Source: Streptomyces roseoviridis
Lineage (GTDB): Bacteria > Actinomycetota > Actinomycetes > Streptomycetales > Streptomycetaceae
NCBI RefSeq assembly: GCF_039535235.1
Contig: NZ_BAAAWU010000001.1
Coordinates: 4,464,001-4,528,000, forward strand
Length of the DNA stretch: 64,000 nt
Reading direction: 5' to 3'
Part shown: piece after piece, positions 36,027 to 48,583 of the stretch
How positions within the stretch are numbered: position 1 is the stretch's first letter
Layout of the letters: each line of letters begins with the position of its first letter
Notes under the pieces: model-generated
Database searches by the model: none
Told to the model about the DNA's origin: nothing
The model's input: only the letters and a program-made list of their open reading frames with translations
Translations under genes and position numbers: made by a program

Positions 36027-37258
36027 GCGGTGTGGGGGCGGGCGTCGGTACGGGGGCCGCTGCGGGGGGCGTGACGGCCGCGGATGCGGCCGCGGGCCCG
36101 GACGCGCGGGCCGCGGCACGGGTCGCGGCGGAGTTCGCCGCCCTGTACGGGGCGGACCCCGAGGGGGTCTGGGCCGCTCCCGGACGGGTCAACCTGATCG
36201 GGGAGTACACCGACTTCAACGAGGGCTTCGTGCTGCCGCTCGCCCTGCCGCACACCGCCGTCGCCGCGGTCCGCCGCCGGGACGACGGCGTGCTGCGGCT
36301 GCACTCCGCCGACGTCGACGGCGGTGTCGTCCGGGTGGAGACCGAGACGCTCGCCCCCGGCTCCGTCGAGGGGTGGGCCGCCTACCCGGCCGGTGTGGTG
36401 TGGGCGCTCCGGGAGGCCGGCCACACGGTCGGCGGCGCCGATGTGCACCTCGCCTCCACGGTGCCGACCGGGGCCGGGCTCTCCTCCTCCGCCGCCTTGG
36501 AGGTCGTGACCGCCCTCGCCCTCGACGAGCTGTTCGGCCTCGGGCTCTCGCGGCCCGGTCTCGCCGTGCTCGCGCAGCGGGCCGAGAACGGCTTCGTGGG
36601 CGTGCCGTGCGGGGTGATGGACCAGATGGCCTCCGCCTGCGCCACCGAGGGGCACGCGCTGCACCTGGACACCCGCGACCTGTCGTACCGGCAGGTGCCC
36701 TTCGACCTCGCGGCGGTGGGGCTGCGGCTCCTGGTCGTCGACACCCGCGTGAAGCACGCGCTCGGGGACGGCGCGTACGCGGAGCGGCGCGCCGGGTGTG
36801 AGGCCGGTGCGCGGGCGCTCGGCGTGCGGGCGCTGCGTGACGTGAGCGCCGCGCACCTGCCGGACGCCCTCGGGAGGGTGAGCGACGAAACGGTTCGCCG
36901 CTACGTCCGGCACGTCGTCTCCGACAACGGGCGGGTGGAGCGCGTCATCGCCCTGCTCGACGCGGGGGACGTGCGGGGCGCCGGTGCGGTGCTGACCGAG
37001 GGGCACGCGTCCCTGCGGGACGACCTGCGGGTGTCGTGCGCCGAGCTGGACCTCGCGGTCGAGGCGGCGAACGCGGCCGGCGCCCTGGGGGCCCGGATGA
37101 CCGGCGGCGGCTTCGGGGGCTCGGCCGTGGTGCTGGTGGAAGACGCCGCGGCCGACGCGGTGGCCCGGGCGGTGGCCAGCGCCTTCCGCGAGGCCGGGTA
37201 CGCGCCGCCCCGCGTCTTCCCGGCCGTGCCGGCCGCGGGGGCGCGGCGGCTGGCCTGA
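36023..37258 (+). CDS. galK: Galactokinase
   Basis: A 411-residue GHMP kinase that phosphorylates galactose. The signature GRVNLIGEYTDFNEGFVLPLAL, the ATP loop PTGAGLSSSAALE and the C-terminal MTGGGFGGSAVVL are all present. The first ~30 residues (Gly/Ala/Val-rich) are an extension beyond the usual start and may be partly untranslated, but the ATGA overlap with galE supports the ATG at 36023. Confidence 0.96.
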   Translation: MSGVGAGVGTGAAAGGVTAADAAAGPDARAAARVAAEFAALYGADPEGVWAAPGRVNLIGEYTDFNEGFVLPLALPHTAVAAVRRRDDGVLRLHSADVDGGVVRVETETLAPGSVEGWAAYPAGVVWALREAGHTVGGADVHLASTVPTGAGLSSSAALEVVTALALDELFGLGLSRPGLAVLAQRAENGFVGVPCGVMDQMASACATEGHALHLDTRDLSYRQVPFDLAAVGLRLLVVDTRVKHALGDGAYAERRAGCEAGARALGVRALRDVSAAHLPDALGRVSDETVRRYVRHVVSDNGRVERVIALLDAGDVRGAGAVLTEGHASLRDDLRVSCAELDLAVEAANAAGALGARMTGGGFGGSAVVLVEDAAADAVARAVASAFREAGYAPPRVFPAVPAAGARRLA

Positions 37259-37625
37259 CGCCGGGCCGCTTGGGGGAGCCGCAGCGGCGGGACCCGGCGC
37301 CTTGGGGAGCCGCCGGCGGGGGCGGGGCCGCTTCGGGGAGCCGCAGCGGGCGGGGGCCGGGCCGGGGCGGTGCCCCGCGCGTCACCCTTCGCGCCCGAGG
37401 GTGCCCGTTCGGGTCGGACATCGGGGTTTTCCCCTCGGGCGGTGCGGCGCGCCCGTAGTCTGTGCGCAGCATCGGTGGGGGCCGGTGCTGATCAGGGGTA
37501 TCGAGACCCGCCGGGTACGGCGCCCGGGGCGGGGACCGGCGGGTACGGCGGCGGCCGTGTCACCGGCGGCCTCGCTCCGGCGCCGTGCCCGCGCCGGGCC
37601 GTTCCTCGCACGATTGGGGGTGTCC
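37259..37625. repeat. Intergenic region with a 25-bp direct repeat
   Basis: The region between galK and the LuxR gene holds two copies of a 25-bp segment (37263-37287 and 37325-37349) that differ at one base, within Gly/Ala-like G-rich sequence. A promoter for the LuxR gene is expected in the second half (a TAGTCT hexamer is at 37456-37461). No gene is supported. Confidence 0.5.
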
Positions 37626-38345
<720 letters not shown>

Positions 38346-38823
38346 CAGACCGGCCAGTTCGCCGCGCTGGGTGCGCGAGAGGCGGGCCAGGATGGCGCGC
38401 TCCTGGGCGAGCAGCCCGGCGAGGGCCTGGTCGGCGCGGTCGCGGCCCTCGGGGGTGAGGCGGACCAGCACGCCGCGCCGGTCGCTGGGGTCGGGGAGCC
38501 GTTCGACCAGGCCCTTCTTGGCGAGCCGGTCGATGCGGTTGGTCATGGTGCCCGAGGTGACCAGGGTCTGGGTGAGCAGCTGGCCGGGGGAGAGCTGGTA
38601 GGGCGCGCCGGCCCTGCGCAGCGACGTCAGGACGTCGAATTCCCAGGGCTCCAGCTGGTGCTCGGAGAACGCGAGCCGACGGGCGCGGTCCAGGTGGCGG
38701 GCCAGCCGGGACACGCGGCTGAGCACCTCGAGCGGTTCCACGTCGAGGTCGGGGCGCTCGCGGCGCCATGCAGCGACCAGTCGGTCGACCTCGTCCTCCA
38801 TGACGATCAGTGTAGAGGGTCTG

Positions 38824-38886
38824 TTGACATAAAGTCTCTTGGTGTCGTTATTGTCGATGTCAAGATTCTTGATGTCGAGATATAGT
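38824..38886. promoter_or_regulatory. tamR/tam divergent promoter and operator region
   Basis: This is an unusually AT-rich stretch. A 25-bp near-palindrome at 38854-38878 pairs TCGATGTCAAGA with TCTTGATGTCGA, and each half is itself nearly symmetric. TTGACA stands at 38824-38829, and TATAGT at 38881-38886 is a good -10 hexamer for tam. The arrangement fits TamR blocking both promoters. Confidence 0.75.
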
Positions 38887-38964
38887 CTGCTGGACTATGG
38901 GGAAGAGACCGGGCCGGAACGCCGTTCCGCTTCGGCATCTCATTCCAGCAAGGGGGCTTCGAAC

Positions 38965-39798
38965 ATGCATTCCGTGGACTCCGCCGCACCCACGTGGGAC
39001 CCACAGCAGTACCTCCGTCACTCCGGCCACCGCACGCGGCCCTTCCTCGACCTGCTCGCCCGAATACCGCAGCTTCCCCCGGGCGACCGGCCCGCCCGCA
39101 TCGCCGACCTCGGCTGCGGCCCCGGCAACGTCACCGCCCTGCTCGCCGACCGCTGGCCCGACGCGCACATCACCGGATTCGACCTCTCGCCCGAGATGCT
39201 GGAACGGGCCGAAAAGGACTGGGCGGGCACCACCGCGGGGGGCGGATGGCTCGACTTCCGGCCCGCCGACGCCGCGCACTGGACCCCCGACGAACCCTAC
39301 GACCTGATCGTCTCCAACGCGGCCCTGCAATGGGTGCCCAACCACCCCGAGTCCTTCGCCTGCTGGATCGACGGACTCAGGCCCGGCGGAACCCTCGCCT
39401 TCCAGGTGCCCGGCAACTTCACCTCGCCGAGCCACGCCCTGCTCGGCGAACTGTGCGAGACCCCCGAGTGGCGCGACCGCGTGGGCGACCTCGGCCGGCG
39501 CTTCGTCCACATCCTGGACGCGGCCGACTACCTGCAGCGGCTCACCGACCTCGGCTGTGAGACGGACGTCTGGGAGACCACCTACCACCAGATGCTCCCC
39601 GGTGAGGACCCCGTGCTCGACTGGGTCAAGGGCACCGCCCTCAGACCCGTCCTCACCGCCCTCAGGGACGACCGCGCCGCCACCGAGTCCTTCCTCGCCC
39701 AGTACCGCGACCGGCTCCGTGAGGCATACCCGCCCGGCCCCCACGGCACCCCGTTCCCGTTCCGGCGAATCTTCGCCGTCGCACGGAAGGCCGCCTGA
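38965..39798 (+). CDS. tam: Trans-aconitate 2-methyltransferase
   Basis: A 277-residue SAM methyltransferase that removes the aconitase inhibitor trans-aconitate by methyl-esterifying it. Motif I is IADLGCGPGNVTALLADRWP, followed by ITGFDLSPEMLERA and the family marker YDLIVSNAALQWVPNH. ATG 38965 with AAGGGGG upstream. It is divergent from tamR and presumably induced when TamR binds its ligand. A bidirectional terminator follows. Confidence 0.93.
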   Translation: MHSVDSAAPTWDPQQYLRHSGHRTRPFLDLLARIPQLPPGDRPARIADLGCGPGNVTALLADRWPDAHITGFDLSPEMLERAEKDWAGTTAGGGWLDFRPADAAHWTPDEPYDLIVSNAALQWVPNHPESFACWIDGLRPGGTLAFQVPGNFTSPSHALLGELCETPEWRDRVGDLGRRFVHILDAADYLQRLTDLGCETDVWETTYHQMLPGEDPVLDWVKGTALRPVLTALRDDRAATESFLAQYRDRLREAYPPGPHGTPFPFRRIFAVARKAA

Positions 39799-39805
39799 TG
39801 TTACG

Positions 39806-39842
39806 GACGGGGGCGCCCCACCCACGGTGCGGCGCCCCCGTC
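39806..39842. terminator. Bidirectional hairpin between tam and the TetR gene
   Basis: GACGGGGGCGCC (39806-39817), 13-base loop, GGCGCCCCCGTC (39831-39842): 12 perfect base pairs between two convergent genes. Confidence 0.8.
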
Positions 39843-39850
39843 ACAAGCGG

Positions 39851-40534
39851 TCAGCTCTTGCGATGCCCTATCAGCCGGGGCTTCTGCTCCAGACCGTCCA
39901 GACCGTGCCAGGCCAGATTCACCAGATGCGCCGCGACCTCCGCCTTCTTCGGCTTGCGCACGTCCAGCCACCACTGCCCCGTCAGCGCCACACTGCCCAC
40001 CAGCGCCTGCGCGTACAGCGGGGCCAGCTTCGGATCAAAACCCCGCGCCTTGAACTCGAGACCCAGGATGTCCTCCACCTGCGTGGCGATGTCACTGATG
40101 AGCGAGGCGAACGTGCCCGTCGACTGCGCCACCGGCGAATCGCGGACCAGGATGCGGAAGCCGTCCGTATAGCGCTCGATGTAGTCGAGCAGCGCGAACG
40201 CGGCCTGTTCGAGCAGCTCACGCGGATGCCCCGCGGTCAGCGCACCCGTGACCATGTCCAGCAGCTGGCGCATCTCCCGGTCCACCACGACCGCGTAGAG
40301 ACCCTCCTTGCCGCCGAAGTGCTCGTACACCACCGGCTTGGAGACCCCGGCCTTCGCCGCGATCTCCTCCACCGACGTGCCCTCGAAGCCCTTCTCCGCG
40401 AAGAGCGTGCGACCGATGTCGAGGAGCTGCTCCCGGCGCTCGGCGCCCGTCATCCTCACCCGGCGGCCACGCCGGGGCTTCTGCTGCTCGCTCGCGCTGC
40501 TGGAACTGCCGTCGATCGCCACGTCCTCCATCAT
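39851..40534 (-). CDS. TetR family regulator, coupled to acyl-CoA desaturase
   Basis: A 227-residue protein. An unusual basic/Ser-rich N-terminal arm (about 28 residues) precedes a typical TetR helix-turn-helix (ERREQLLDIGRTLFAEKGFEGTSVEEIAAKAGVSKPVVYEHFGGKEGLYAVVVDRE). The start ATG 40534 overlaps the desaturase stop (ATGA), so the two are made together. Regulation of the desaturase or other lipid genes by acyl-CoA is a reasonable inference from the pairing. No own promoter was seen. Confidence 0.9.
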   Translation of the reverse strand: MMEDVAIDGSSSSASEQQKPRRGRRVRMTGAERREQLLDIGRTLFAEKGFEGTSVEEIAAKAGVSKPVVYEHFGGKEGLYAVVVDREMRQLLDMVTGALTAGHPRELLEQAAFALLDYIERYTDGFRILVRDSPVAQSTGTFASLISDIATQVEDILGLEFKARGFDPKLAPLYAQALVGSVALTGQWWLDVRKPKKAEVAAHLVNLAWHGLDGLEQKPRLIGHRKS

Positions 40535-41511
40535 GCCGCGTCAGCGGGCACGCGCTGCCGCCGGGCGTCGATCCGCTCCCTGGCCGGCCAGCGCACGTCG
40601 TACGCCCAGCCCAGCCGCTCGAACCAGCGGATCAGCCGGGCACTGGAGTCGATCTGCCCGCGCAGCACACCGTGCCGCGCCGAGGTCGGATCGGCGTGGT
40701 GCAGGTTGTGCCAGGACTCCCCGCAGGACAGCACCGCCAGCCACCACACGTTGCCCGAACGGTCACGCGACCTGAACGGCCGCTTGCCCACCGCGTGACA
40801 GATCGAGTTGATCGACCAGGTGACGTGGTGCAGCAGCGCCACCCGCACCAGGGAACCCCAGAAGAACGCCGTGAAGGCCCCCCACCACGACATCGTCACC
40901 AGACCGCCGATCACCGGCGGGATCGCGAGCGAGACGACCGTCCACAGCACGAACTGACGCGACACGGCCCGGATCGCCGGATCCTTGATCAGATCGGGCG
41001 CGTACTTGTGCTGCGGCGTCTGCTCCTCGTCGAACATCCACCCGATGTGCGCCCACCACAGCCCCTTCATCAGCGCCGGGACCGTCTCCCCGAACCGCCA
41101 CGGCGAATGCGGATCACCCTCGGCGTCCGAGAACCTGTGGTGCTTGCGGTGATCCGCCACCCAGCGCACCAGCGGCCCCTCCACGGCCAGCGACCCCATG
41201 ACCGCCAACGCGATCCGGAGGGGACGTTTCGCCTTGAACGAGCCGTGCGTGAAGTACCGGTGGAAGCCGATCGTGATGCCGTGGCAGCCGATGAAGTACA
41301 TCGCCGTCATCAGCCCCAGATCGAGCCAGCTCACCCCCCACCCCCAGGCCAGCGGCACCGCCGCGACCAGGGCCAGGAACGGCACCGTGATGAACAGCAG
41401 CAACGTGATCTGCTCGATCGAACGCTTGTTGTCCCCGCCGAGCGTGGCGGAGGGCAGGGCCTCGGCGGACGCGAGCGCCTCGGGAGAGCTCACCTCGGGG
41501 CTTGTGGTCAT
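40531..41511 (-). CDS. Acyl-CoA desaturase (membrane di-iron, DesA3/Ole1-like)
   Basis: A 326-residue membrane desaturase that introduces a double bond into acyl-CoA. All three histidine boxes are present: HRYFTH, HRKHH and HNLHH. Four hydrophobic helices are arranged in pairs. It is the first gene of the operon with the TetR regulator. The ATG start gives MTTSPEVSS; the first 30 residues are disordered. The usual role is membrane fluidity control. Confidence 0.94.
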   Translation of the reverse strand: MTTSPEVSSPEALASAEALPSATLGGDNKRSIEQITLLLFITVPFLALVAAVPLAWGWGVSWLDLGLMTAMYFIGCHGITIGFHRYFTHGSFKAKRPLRIALAVMGSLAVEGPLVRWVADHRKHHRFSDAEGDPHSPWRFGETVPALMKGLWWAHIGWMFDEEQTPQHKYAPDLIKDPAIRAVSRQFVLWTVVSLAIPPVIGGLVTMSWWGAFTAFFWGSLVRVALLHHVTWSINSICHAVGKRPFRSRDRSGNVWWLAVLSCGESWHNLHHADPTSARHGVLRGQIDSSARLIRWFERLGWAYDVRWPARERIDARRQRVPADAA

Positions 41512-41737
41512 ACGTGTCCTCTGGGGGTGAGGGTAGGGAAAGGACTCTTGAGGCTACGGTTCCGTAACCTACGGCCACGTAAGTATGGCAGTGCCTCGGC
41601 ACGCGGCAAGAGCGCCAAAGGCGGGGCGTGCTCCGCGCCGCGGACGCGGACACCTATCCTGTGTGCGTCGGACAGCGCGGTCCGCAAGCCTCCAGTACCC
41701 CTCCAGACGTGCTCAAACACTGCAAGGAGCCGCACCT

Positions 41738-44467
<2,730 letters not shown>

Positions 44468-44489
44468 CGGCTCTCCACCGCACACGACA

Positions 44490-44519
44490 GTGCCCCCGCG
44501 GGTTCTCCCGCGGGGGCAC
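44490..44519. terminator. Strong bidirectional hairpin after ppc
   Basis: GTGCCCCCGCGGG (44490-44502), TTCT loop, CCCGCGGGGGCAC (44507-44519): 13 perfect base pairs between the convergent ppc and LAXTG-protein genes. Confidence 0.9.
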
Positions 44520-44536
44520 CGTCATGACGGACGACG

Positions 44537-45298
44537 TCAGTGCTGCTGCGCCTTGCGGCGACGGCTCACCAGGAACGCACCGGCACCCGCGAGGGCGACG
44601 GCGGCGGCGGCGATGATGCCGACGGGGGCGCTGGAACCGGTCTCGGCCAGGTTGCCGTCCGAGTCACCGCCGTTGCCGCCGTTGCCGCCGTTGCTGCCGG
44701 GGGCGTTGGTGGCGCCGGGCGTGGACGGGGAAGCGGACGGCGACTCGGAGGTGCCGGGCGTCTCGGTGCCGGGCTTGTCGGTCGGCTTGTCCGTGGGCTT
44801 GTCCGTGGGCTTGTCGGTCGGCTTGTCCGTCGGCTTGTCCGTGGGCTTGTCGGTCGGCTTGTCCGTCGGGCAGTCGGTCTTGAAGACCTTGTGCTTGGCG
44901 CGGCCGTTCTCGCCCTCGAAGTTCCAGAACAGCTTGTACTGGCCGTTCGGGAGCGTCATGTCCTCGGTGCGCTCGTGGCCGTCACCGTCGAGGACGATGG
45001 TGCCCTCCTTGACCGTGGTGCCCTTCTCCTGCTCGTTCTTGGCCCAGGCCTCGATGTGCCACTGGACCTTCTGCTCGGCGTCGAAGCCGAACGCGTCGAG
45101 GTAGAAGGAGCAGACCTTGGGCTCGTTGTGCTTGAGCTCCTCACCGGTCTTGGAGTCGTGGATCTTCACGGTGCCGTTGTCGCCCTTGGGCTTACCGGTG
45201 GCGGAGGCGACCGGGGCGAGCAGCAGAGAAGCCGCGGTCACGGTGCTGACCACCGTGGCGGCGGAAATGAGGGTACGTCGCATAGGGCTGCTGTCCAT
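44537..45298 (-). CDS. Sortase-anchored surface protein (LAETG)
   Basis: A 253-residue exported protein. It has a signal peptide (MRRTLISAATVVSTVTAASLLLAPVASA) and a folded domain with three Cys. A stalk follows, made of eight PTDK tetrapeptides and a Ser/Pro/Gly/Asn-rich stretch. At the C-terminus are LAETG, a hydrophobic helix and a basic tail (SRRRKAQQH). LAXTG is the recognition site of Streptomyces class E sortases, so the product is likely bound to peptidoglycan. ATG 45298 or 45283 (MRRTL) could be the start; neither has a clear ribosome binding site. Confidence 0.9.
   Translation of the reverse strand: MDSSPMRRTLISAATVVSTVTAASLLLAPVASATGKPKGDNGTVKIHDSKTGEELKHNEPKVCSFYLDAFGFDAEQKVQWHIEAWAKNEQEKGTTVKEGTIVLDGDGHERTEDMTLPNGQYKLFWNFEGENGRAKHKVFKTDCPTDKPTDKPTDKPTDKPTDKPTDKPTDKPTDKPGTETPGTSESPSASPSTPGATNAPGSNGGNGGNGGDSDGNLAETGSSAPVGIIAAAAVALAGAGAFLVSRRRKAQQH
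44768..44871 (-). repeat. Eight 12-bp repeats encoding PTDK
   Basis: Eight tandem 12-bp units (GGCTTGTCC/GGTCG or TGG on the + strand) code for the PTDK stalk of the LAETG protein. Copy number is prone to change by slippage. Confidence 0.9.
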
Positions 45299-45419
45299 CT
45301 GAGAGATGAGAGGGATGCCGTGGGAGGTGGCGGGGGCAGCCTATCCGCCGGCTCAAGTCGCCCTTAACCCAAGGGACGATAACGATTCCCAGCAATCAAG
45401 CCACCGTGTCCGAAAACCA

Positions 45420-45863
45420 TCAGAGCGCGAAGAACGCCCCCACCAGCACCGCCGCCCCCACCCCCGCCACCGACCACGCCGTCCGCACCAGCCGCATCCC
45501 GCCCCCGATCAACGGCGCCGCCAGCACCAACGCCCCGCCCAGCGGCAACCACGCGTGCAGACCGCCACCCCAGCCCGCACGCACCGCCTCGTCCGTACCC
45601 GGCTTCACCACCACCGGCAGCGTCTCGCCCTTCTGCGCCGCCACCGAATGCGCGATCCGCAACGTGTGATGCCGCGACGCCGGATCATCCGACACGTAAC
45701 GCCCGCTGCACATCTCCTCGGTACAACCCGTCACCGTCAACGTCCCGTGCTCCCGCCCCTTGGGCAACAGCACGTGCTGGGCCGAGTTCCAGGACGACCA
45801 CACACCCGCCACCACGAGGAGCAGGACGACAAGGGCCATGGCGGCGTTACGGGCAAGCGTCAT
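45420..45863 (-). CDS. Hypothetical membrane protein
   Basis: A 147-residue protein with an N-terminal helix (NAAMALVVLLLVVAGVWSSW), an extracellular ~65-residue segment with a Cys pair (VTGCTEEMCSGRYV) and two closely spaced C-terminal helices. The GCTEEMCSGRYVSDD segment suggests a small disulphide-bonded exterior domain. No family recognised. It follows pth on the same strand 33 bp downstream, so it may be co-transcribed. Confidence 0.75.
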   Translation of the reverse strand: MTLARNAAMALVVLLLVVAGVWSSWNSAQHVLLPKGREHGTLTVTGCTEEMCSGRYVSDDPASRHHTLRIAHSVAAQKGETLPVVVKPGTDEAVRAGWGGGLHAWLPLGGALVLAAPLIGGGMRLVRTAWSVAGVGAAVLVGAFFAL

Positions 45864-45896
45864 GACCCGCGATCGTACAGTCGTACCCGAACCAGG

Positions 45897-46493
45897 TCAG
45901 GAGTTGTACGCCGACTGCGCCCGCTCCAGGCCCTCCGTCACCAGGCACTCCACCGCATCCGCCGCCCGGTCCACGAAATAGTCCAGCTCCTTGCGCTCCG
46001 CCGACGAGAAGTCCTTCAGCACGAAATCCGCCACCTGCATCCGCCCCGGCGGCCGGCCGATACCGAACCGCAGCCGGTGGTACTCCGCGCCCATCGCCTT
46101 CGTCATCGACTTCAGACCGTTGTGCCCGTTGTCACCACCACCGAGCTTCAGCCGCAGCACCCCGTAATCGATGTCCAGCTCGTCGTGCACCGCCACCACA
46201 CGCGCCGTCGGCACCTTGTAGAAGTCCCGCAACGCCGTCACCGGCCCGCCCGACAGATTCATGTACGACATCGGCTTGGCCAGCACCACCCGCCGGTTCG
46301 CCGGCCCCGGCGGACCCATCCGGCCCTCCACCACCTGCGCCTGCGCCTTCTGCGCCCGCTTGAACTTCCCGCCCATCCGCTCGGCCAGCAGGTCCACCAC
46401 CATGAAACCCACGTTGTGCCGGTTCCCCGCGTACTCCGGGCCCGGATTGCCGAGGCCGACGATCAGCCAGGGGGCGTTCGCGTCGTCCGTCAT
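45897..46493 (-). CDS. pth: Peptidyl-tRNA hydrolase
   Basis: A 198-residue enzyme that frees tRNA from stalled peptidyl-tRNA. Signatures are LIVGLGNPGPEYAGNRHNVGF with the catalytic His, KPMSYMNLSG, VVAVHDELDI and GGGDNGHNGLKS. ATG 46493 was chosen over the longer frame because GAGGAG lies upstream. It is downstream of rplY, the usual actinomycete order. Confidence 0.96.
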   Translation of the reverse strand: MTDDANAPWLIVGLGNPGPEYAGNRHNVGFMVVDLLAERMGGKFKRAQKAQAQVVEGRMGPPGPANRRVVLAKPMSYMNLSGGPVTALRDFYKVPTARVVAVHDELDIDYGVLRLKLGGGDNGHNGLKSMTKAMGAEYHRLRFGIGRPPGRMQVADFVLKDFSSAERKELDYFVDRAADAVECLVTEGLERAQSAYNS

Positions 46494-46529
46494 CTGCGTC
46501 TCGTCTCCTCGTCCTCGCAACAGAAAGAA

Positions 46530-46565
46530 ACGGGGTGCCGGACCGTTCCCGGTCCGTCACCCCGT
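46530..46565 (-). terminator. Intrinsic terminator after rplY
   Basis: A two-part hairpin: ACGGGGTG/CACCCCGT outer stem and GGACCG/CGGTCC inner stem with a 4-base loop. On the minus strand it is followed by TTTCTTTCTG, a T-rich tract typical of an intrinsic terminator and rare in this genome. Confidence 0.85.
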
Positions 46566-46587
46566 CACGTCAGGCAGAGCCTACGGC

Positions 46588-47178
46588 TCAGGCCTCGGCG
46601 CCCTCGGAGCCCTCGCCCTCGGCAGCCGGCTCCTCGGCCTGCGCGGCCAGGATCTGGATGACGACGGCCTCGGGGTCCGTCACCAGGGTCGCGCCCTTCG
46701 GCAGCGCCACGTCCTTGGCGAGGATCGAGTCACCGGCCTGCAGGCCCGCGATCGACACCGTCACGGACTCGGGCAGGTGGGTGGCCTCGGCCTCGACGGA
46801 GATCGTGTTCAGCACGTTCTCGACCAGGAAGGCACCCGGAGCCAGGTCACCCTCGGTCTCGACGACGATCTCGACGGTGACCTTCTCGCCCCGCTGGACC
46901 AGCAGCAGGTCGACGTGCTCCAGGAAACCCTTCAGCGGGTCACGCTGAGCGGCCTTCGGGATCGCCAGCTCGGTGCCACGGCCCTCGATGTCCAGGGACA
47001 GCAGAACGTTCGGCGTACGCAGCGCCAGCGTCAGCTCGTGGCCCGGAAGGGTCAGGTGGATCGGGTCCGAACCGTGACCGTAGAGAACGCCGGGAACCTT
47101 GGCGTCACGACGGATCTTGCGGGCGGCACCCTTGCCGAACTCGGTGCGGAGGGAAGCGGCGAGCTTGACCTCGGACAT
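46588..47178 (-). CDS. rplY: 50S ribosomal protein L25 (CTC form)
   Basis: A 196-residue protein with an N-terminal 5S-rRNA-binding L25 domain (LAASLRTEFGKGAARKIRRDAKVPGVLYGHG), a C-terminal TL5/CTC domain and an acidic tail (AEEPAAEGEGSEGAEA). The longer CTC form is normal for actinomycetes. ATG 47178 has GAGGAG upstream. Confidence 0.96.
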   Translation of the reverse strand: MSEVKLAASLRTEFGKGAARKIRRDAKVPGVLYGHGSDPIHLTLPGHELTLALRTPNVLLSLDIEGRGTELAIPKAAQRDPLKGFLEHVDLLLVQRGEKVTVEIVVETEGDLAPGAFLVENVLNTISVEAEATHLPESVTVSIAGLQAGDSILAKDVALPKGATLVTDPEAVVIQILAAQAEEPAAEGEGSEGAEA

Positions 47179-47486
47179 GTGCACTCCTCGTATCAGGTGG
47201 TGACGGAGACGACTGTCACCCGGCCACGACTTGCCGATGGCCTGCTACGAAGAGCGCGTCGATAACGGACCGCCGAACCCGAGAACGGGTACGGCCTCCC
47301 TCGCCGAGCAACCACGACAGTCTAGCGGCCACCCCCCGACCGCCCAAATGGATCACCAGGACAGGGCCACCCGGGAAACACGTAAGGGCCGCGTCCCAGA
47401 GGAAGCGACCCTTACCACCAGCTCAGCCCACCGAGCCGGCCCCGACCAGGCTCAGATCAGCCCAGCCCGGCCCGGCCCGGCCGAGC
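47179..47486. other. Intergenic region between prs and rplY
   Basis: It holds the rplY promoter (not identified) and the prs terminator hairpin at 47382-47415. Near 47460-47480 there is a CCCGG/CCCAG pentamer run. No gene is supported. Confidence 0.6.
47382..47415 (-). terminator. Hairpin downstream of prs
   Basis: GTAAGGG (47382-47388) pairs with CCCTTAC (47409-47415), with a further CGC/GCG inner pairing. It lies about 70 bp after the prs stop and is the probable end of the glmU-prs transcript. Confidence 0.6.
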
Positions 47487-48461
47487 TCACTGCTCCTCGA
47501 ACAGGCTCGTCACCGAACCGTCCTCGAACACCTCACGCACCGCACGCGCGATCGTCGGCGCGATCGACAGCACCGTGATCTTGTCCAGCTCCAGCGAACT
47601 CGGATCCGGCAGCGTGTCCGTGAACACGAACTCGCTCACCTTCGAATTCTTCAGCCGATCAGCCGCCGGACCCGACAGGATGCCGTGCGTCGCCGTCACG
47701 ATCACATCCTCCGCACCATGCGCGAACAGCGCATCGGCCGCCGCACAGATCGTGCCCGCCGTGTCCACCATGTCGTCCACCAGGACACACACACGACCCT
47801 CGACGTCACCCACGACCTCGTGGACCGTCACCTGGTTCGCCACGTCCTTGTCACGACGCTTGTGCACGATCGCCAGCGGCGCGTCCAGACGGTCACACCA
47901 CCGGTCCGCCACCCGCACACGACCCGCGTCCGGAGACACGATCGTCAGCTTCGTCCGGTCCACCTTCGCACCCACGTAGTCCGCGAGCACCGGCAGCGCC
48001 GACAGATGATCCACCGGACCGTCGAAGAAGCCCTGGATCTGGTCCGTGTGCAGATCCACGGTCAGGATCCGGTGCGCACCCGCCGTCTTCAGCAGATCCG
48101 CCACCAGACGCGCCGAGATCGGCTCACGACCACGGTGCTTCTTGTCCTGACGCGCATAGCCGTACGACGGAATGATCACCGTGATGCTCCGGGCCGAAGC
48201 CCGCTTCAGAGCATCGATCATGATCAACTGCTCCATGATCCACTTGTTGATCGGAGCCGTGTGGCTCTGGATCAAGAAGCAGTCCGCACCGCGCGCGGAC
48301 TCCTGGAAGCGGACATAGATCTCACCGTTGGCGAAGTCGAAAGCCTTGGTCGGCACGATGCCGACACCCAGCTGGTGTGCGACCTCCTCGGCCAGCTCGG
48401 GGTGGGCGCGGCCGGAGAAGAGCATCAGCTTCTTCTCGCCGGTCGTCTTGATCCCGGTCAC
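47487..48461 (-). CDS. prs: Ribose-phosphate pyrophosphokinase
   Basis: A 324-residue enzyme that makes PRPP from ribose-5-phosphate and ATP, the precursor of nucleotides, His and Trp. Motifs: LFSGRAHPELAEEVA, FANGEIYVRFQESARG, PSYGYARQDKKHRGREPISA, VDLHTDQIQGFFD and the PRPP loop VLVDDMVDTAGTI. GTG 48461 with GAGGAG upstream. It follows glmU. Confidence 0.97.
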   Translation of the reverse strand: MTGIKTTGEKKLMLFSGRAHPELAEEVAHQLGVGIVPTKAFDFANGEIYVRFQESARGADCFLIQSHTAPINKWIMEQLIMIDALKRASARSITVIIPSYGYARQDKKHRGREPISARLVADLLKTAGAHRILTVDLHTDQIQGFFDGPVDHLSALPVLADYVGAKVDRTKLTIVSPDAGRVRVADRWCDRLDAPLAIVHKRRDKDVANQVTVHEVVGDVEGRVCVLVDDMVDTAGTICAAADALFAHGAEDVIVTATHGILSGPAADRLKNSKVSEFVFTDTLPDPSSLELDKITVLSIAPTIARAVREVFEDGSVTSLFEEQ

Positions 48462-48583
48462 AGCACTGTCTCCTCGACGGGTTCTCTGGCCGCAAAAACC
48501 CCGCGCTCCCGTGCGCGCGTGCGAGCCAGCCGAATTTGTGTGCACGTATCACGGTACGCCGACTTCGACGCACTCGTTTCCGG

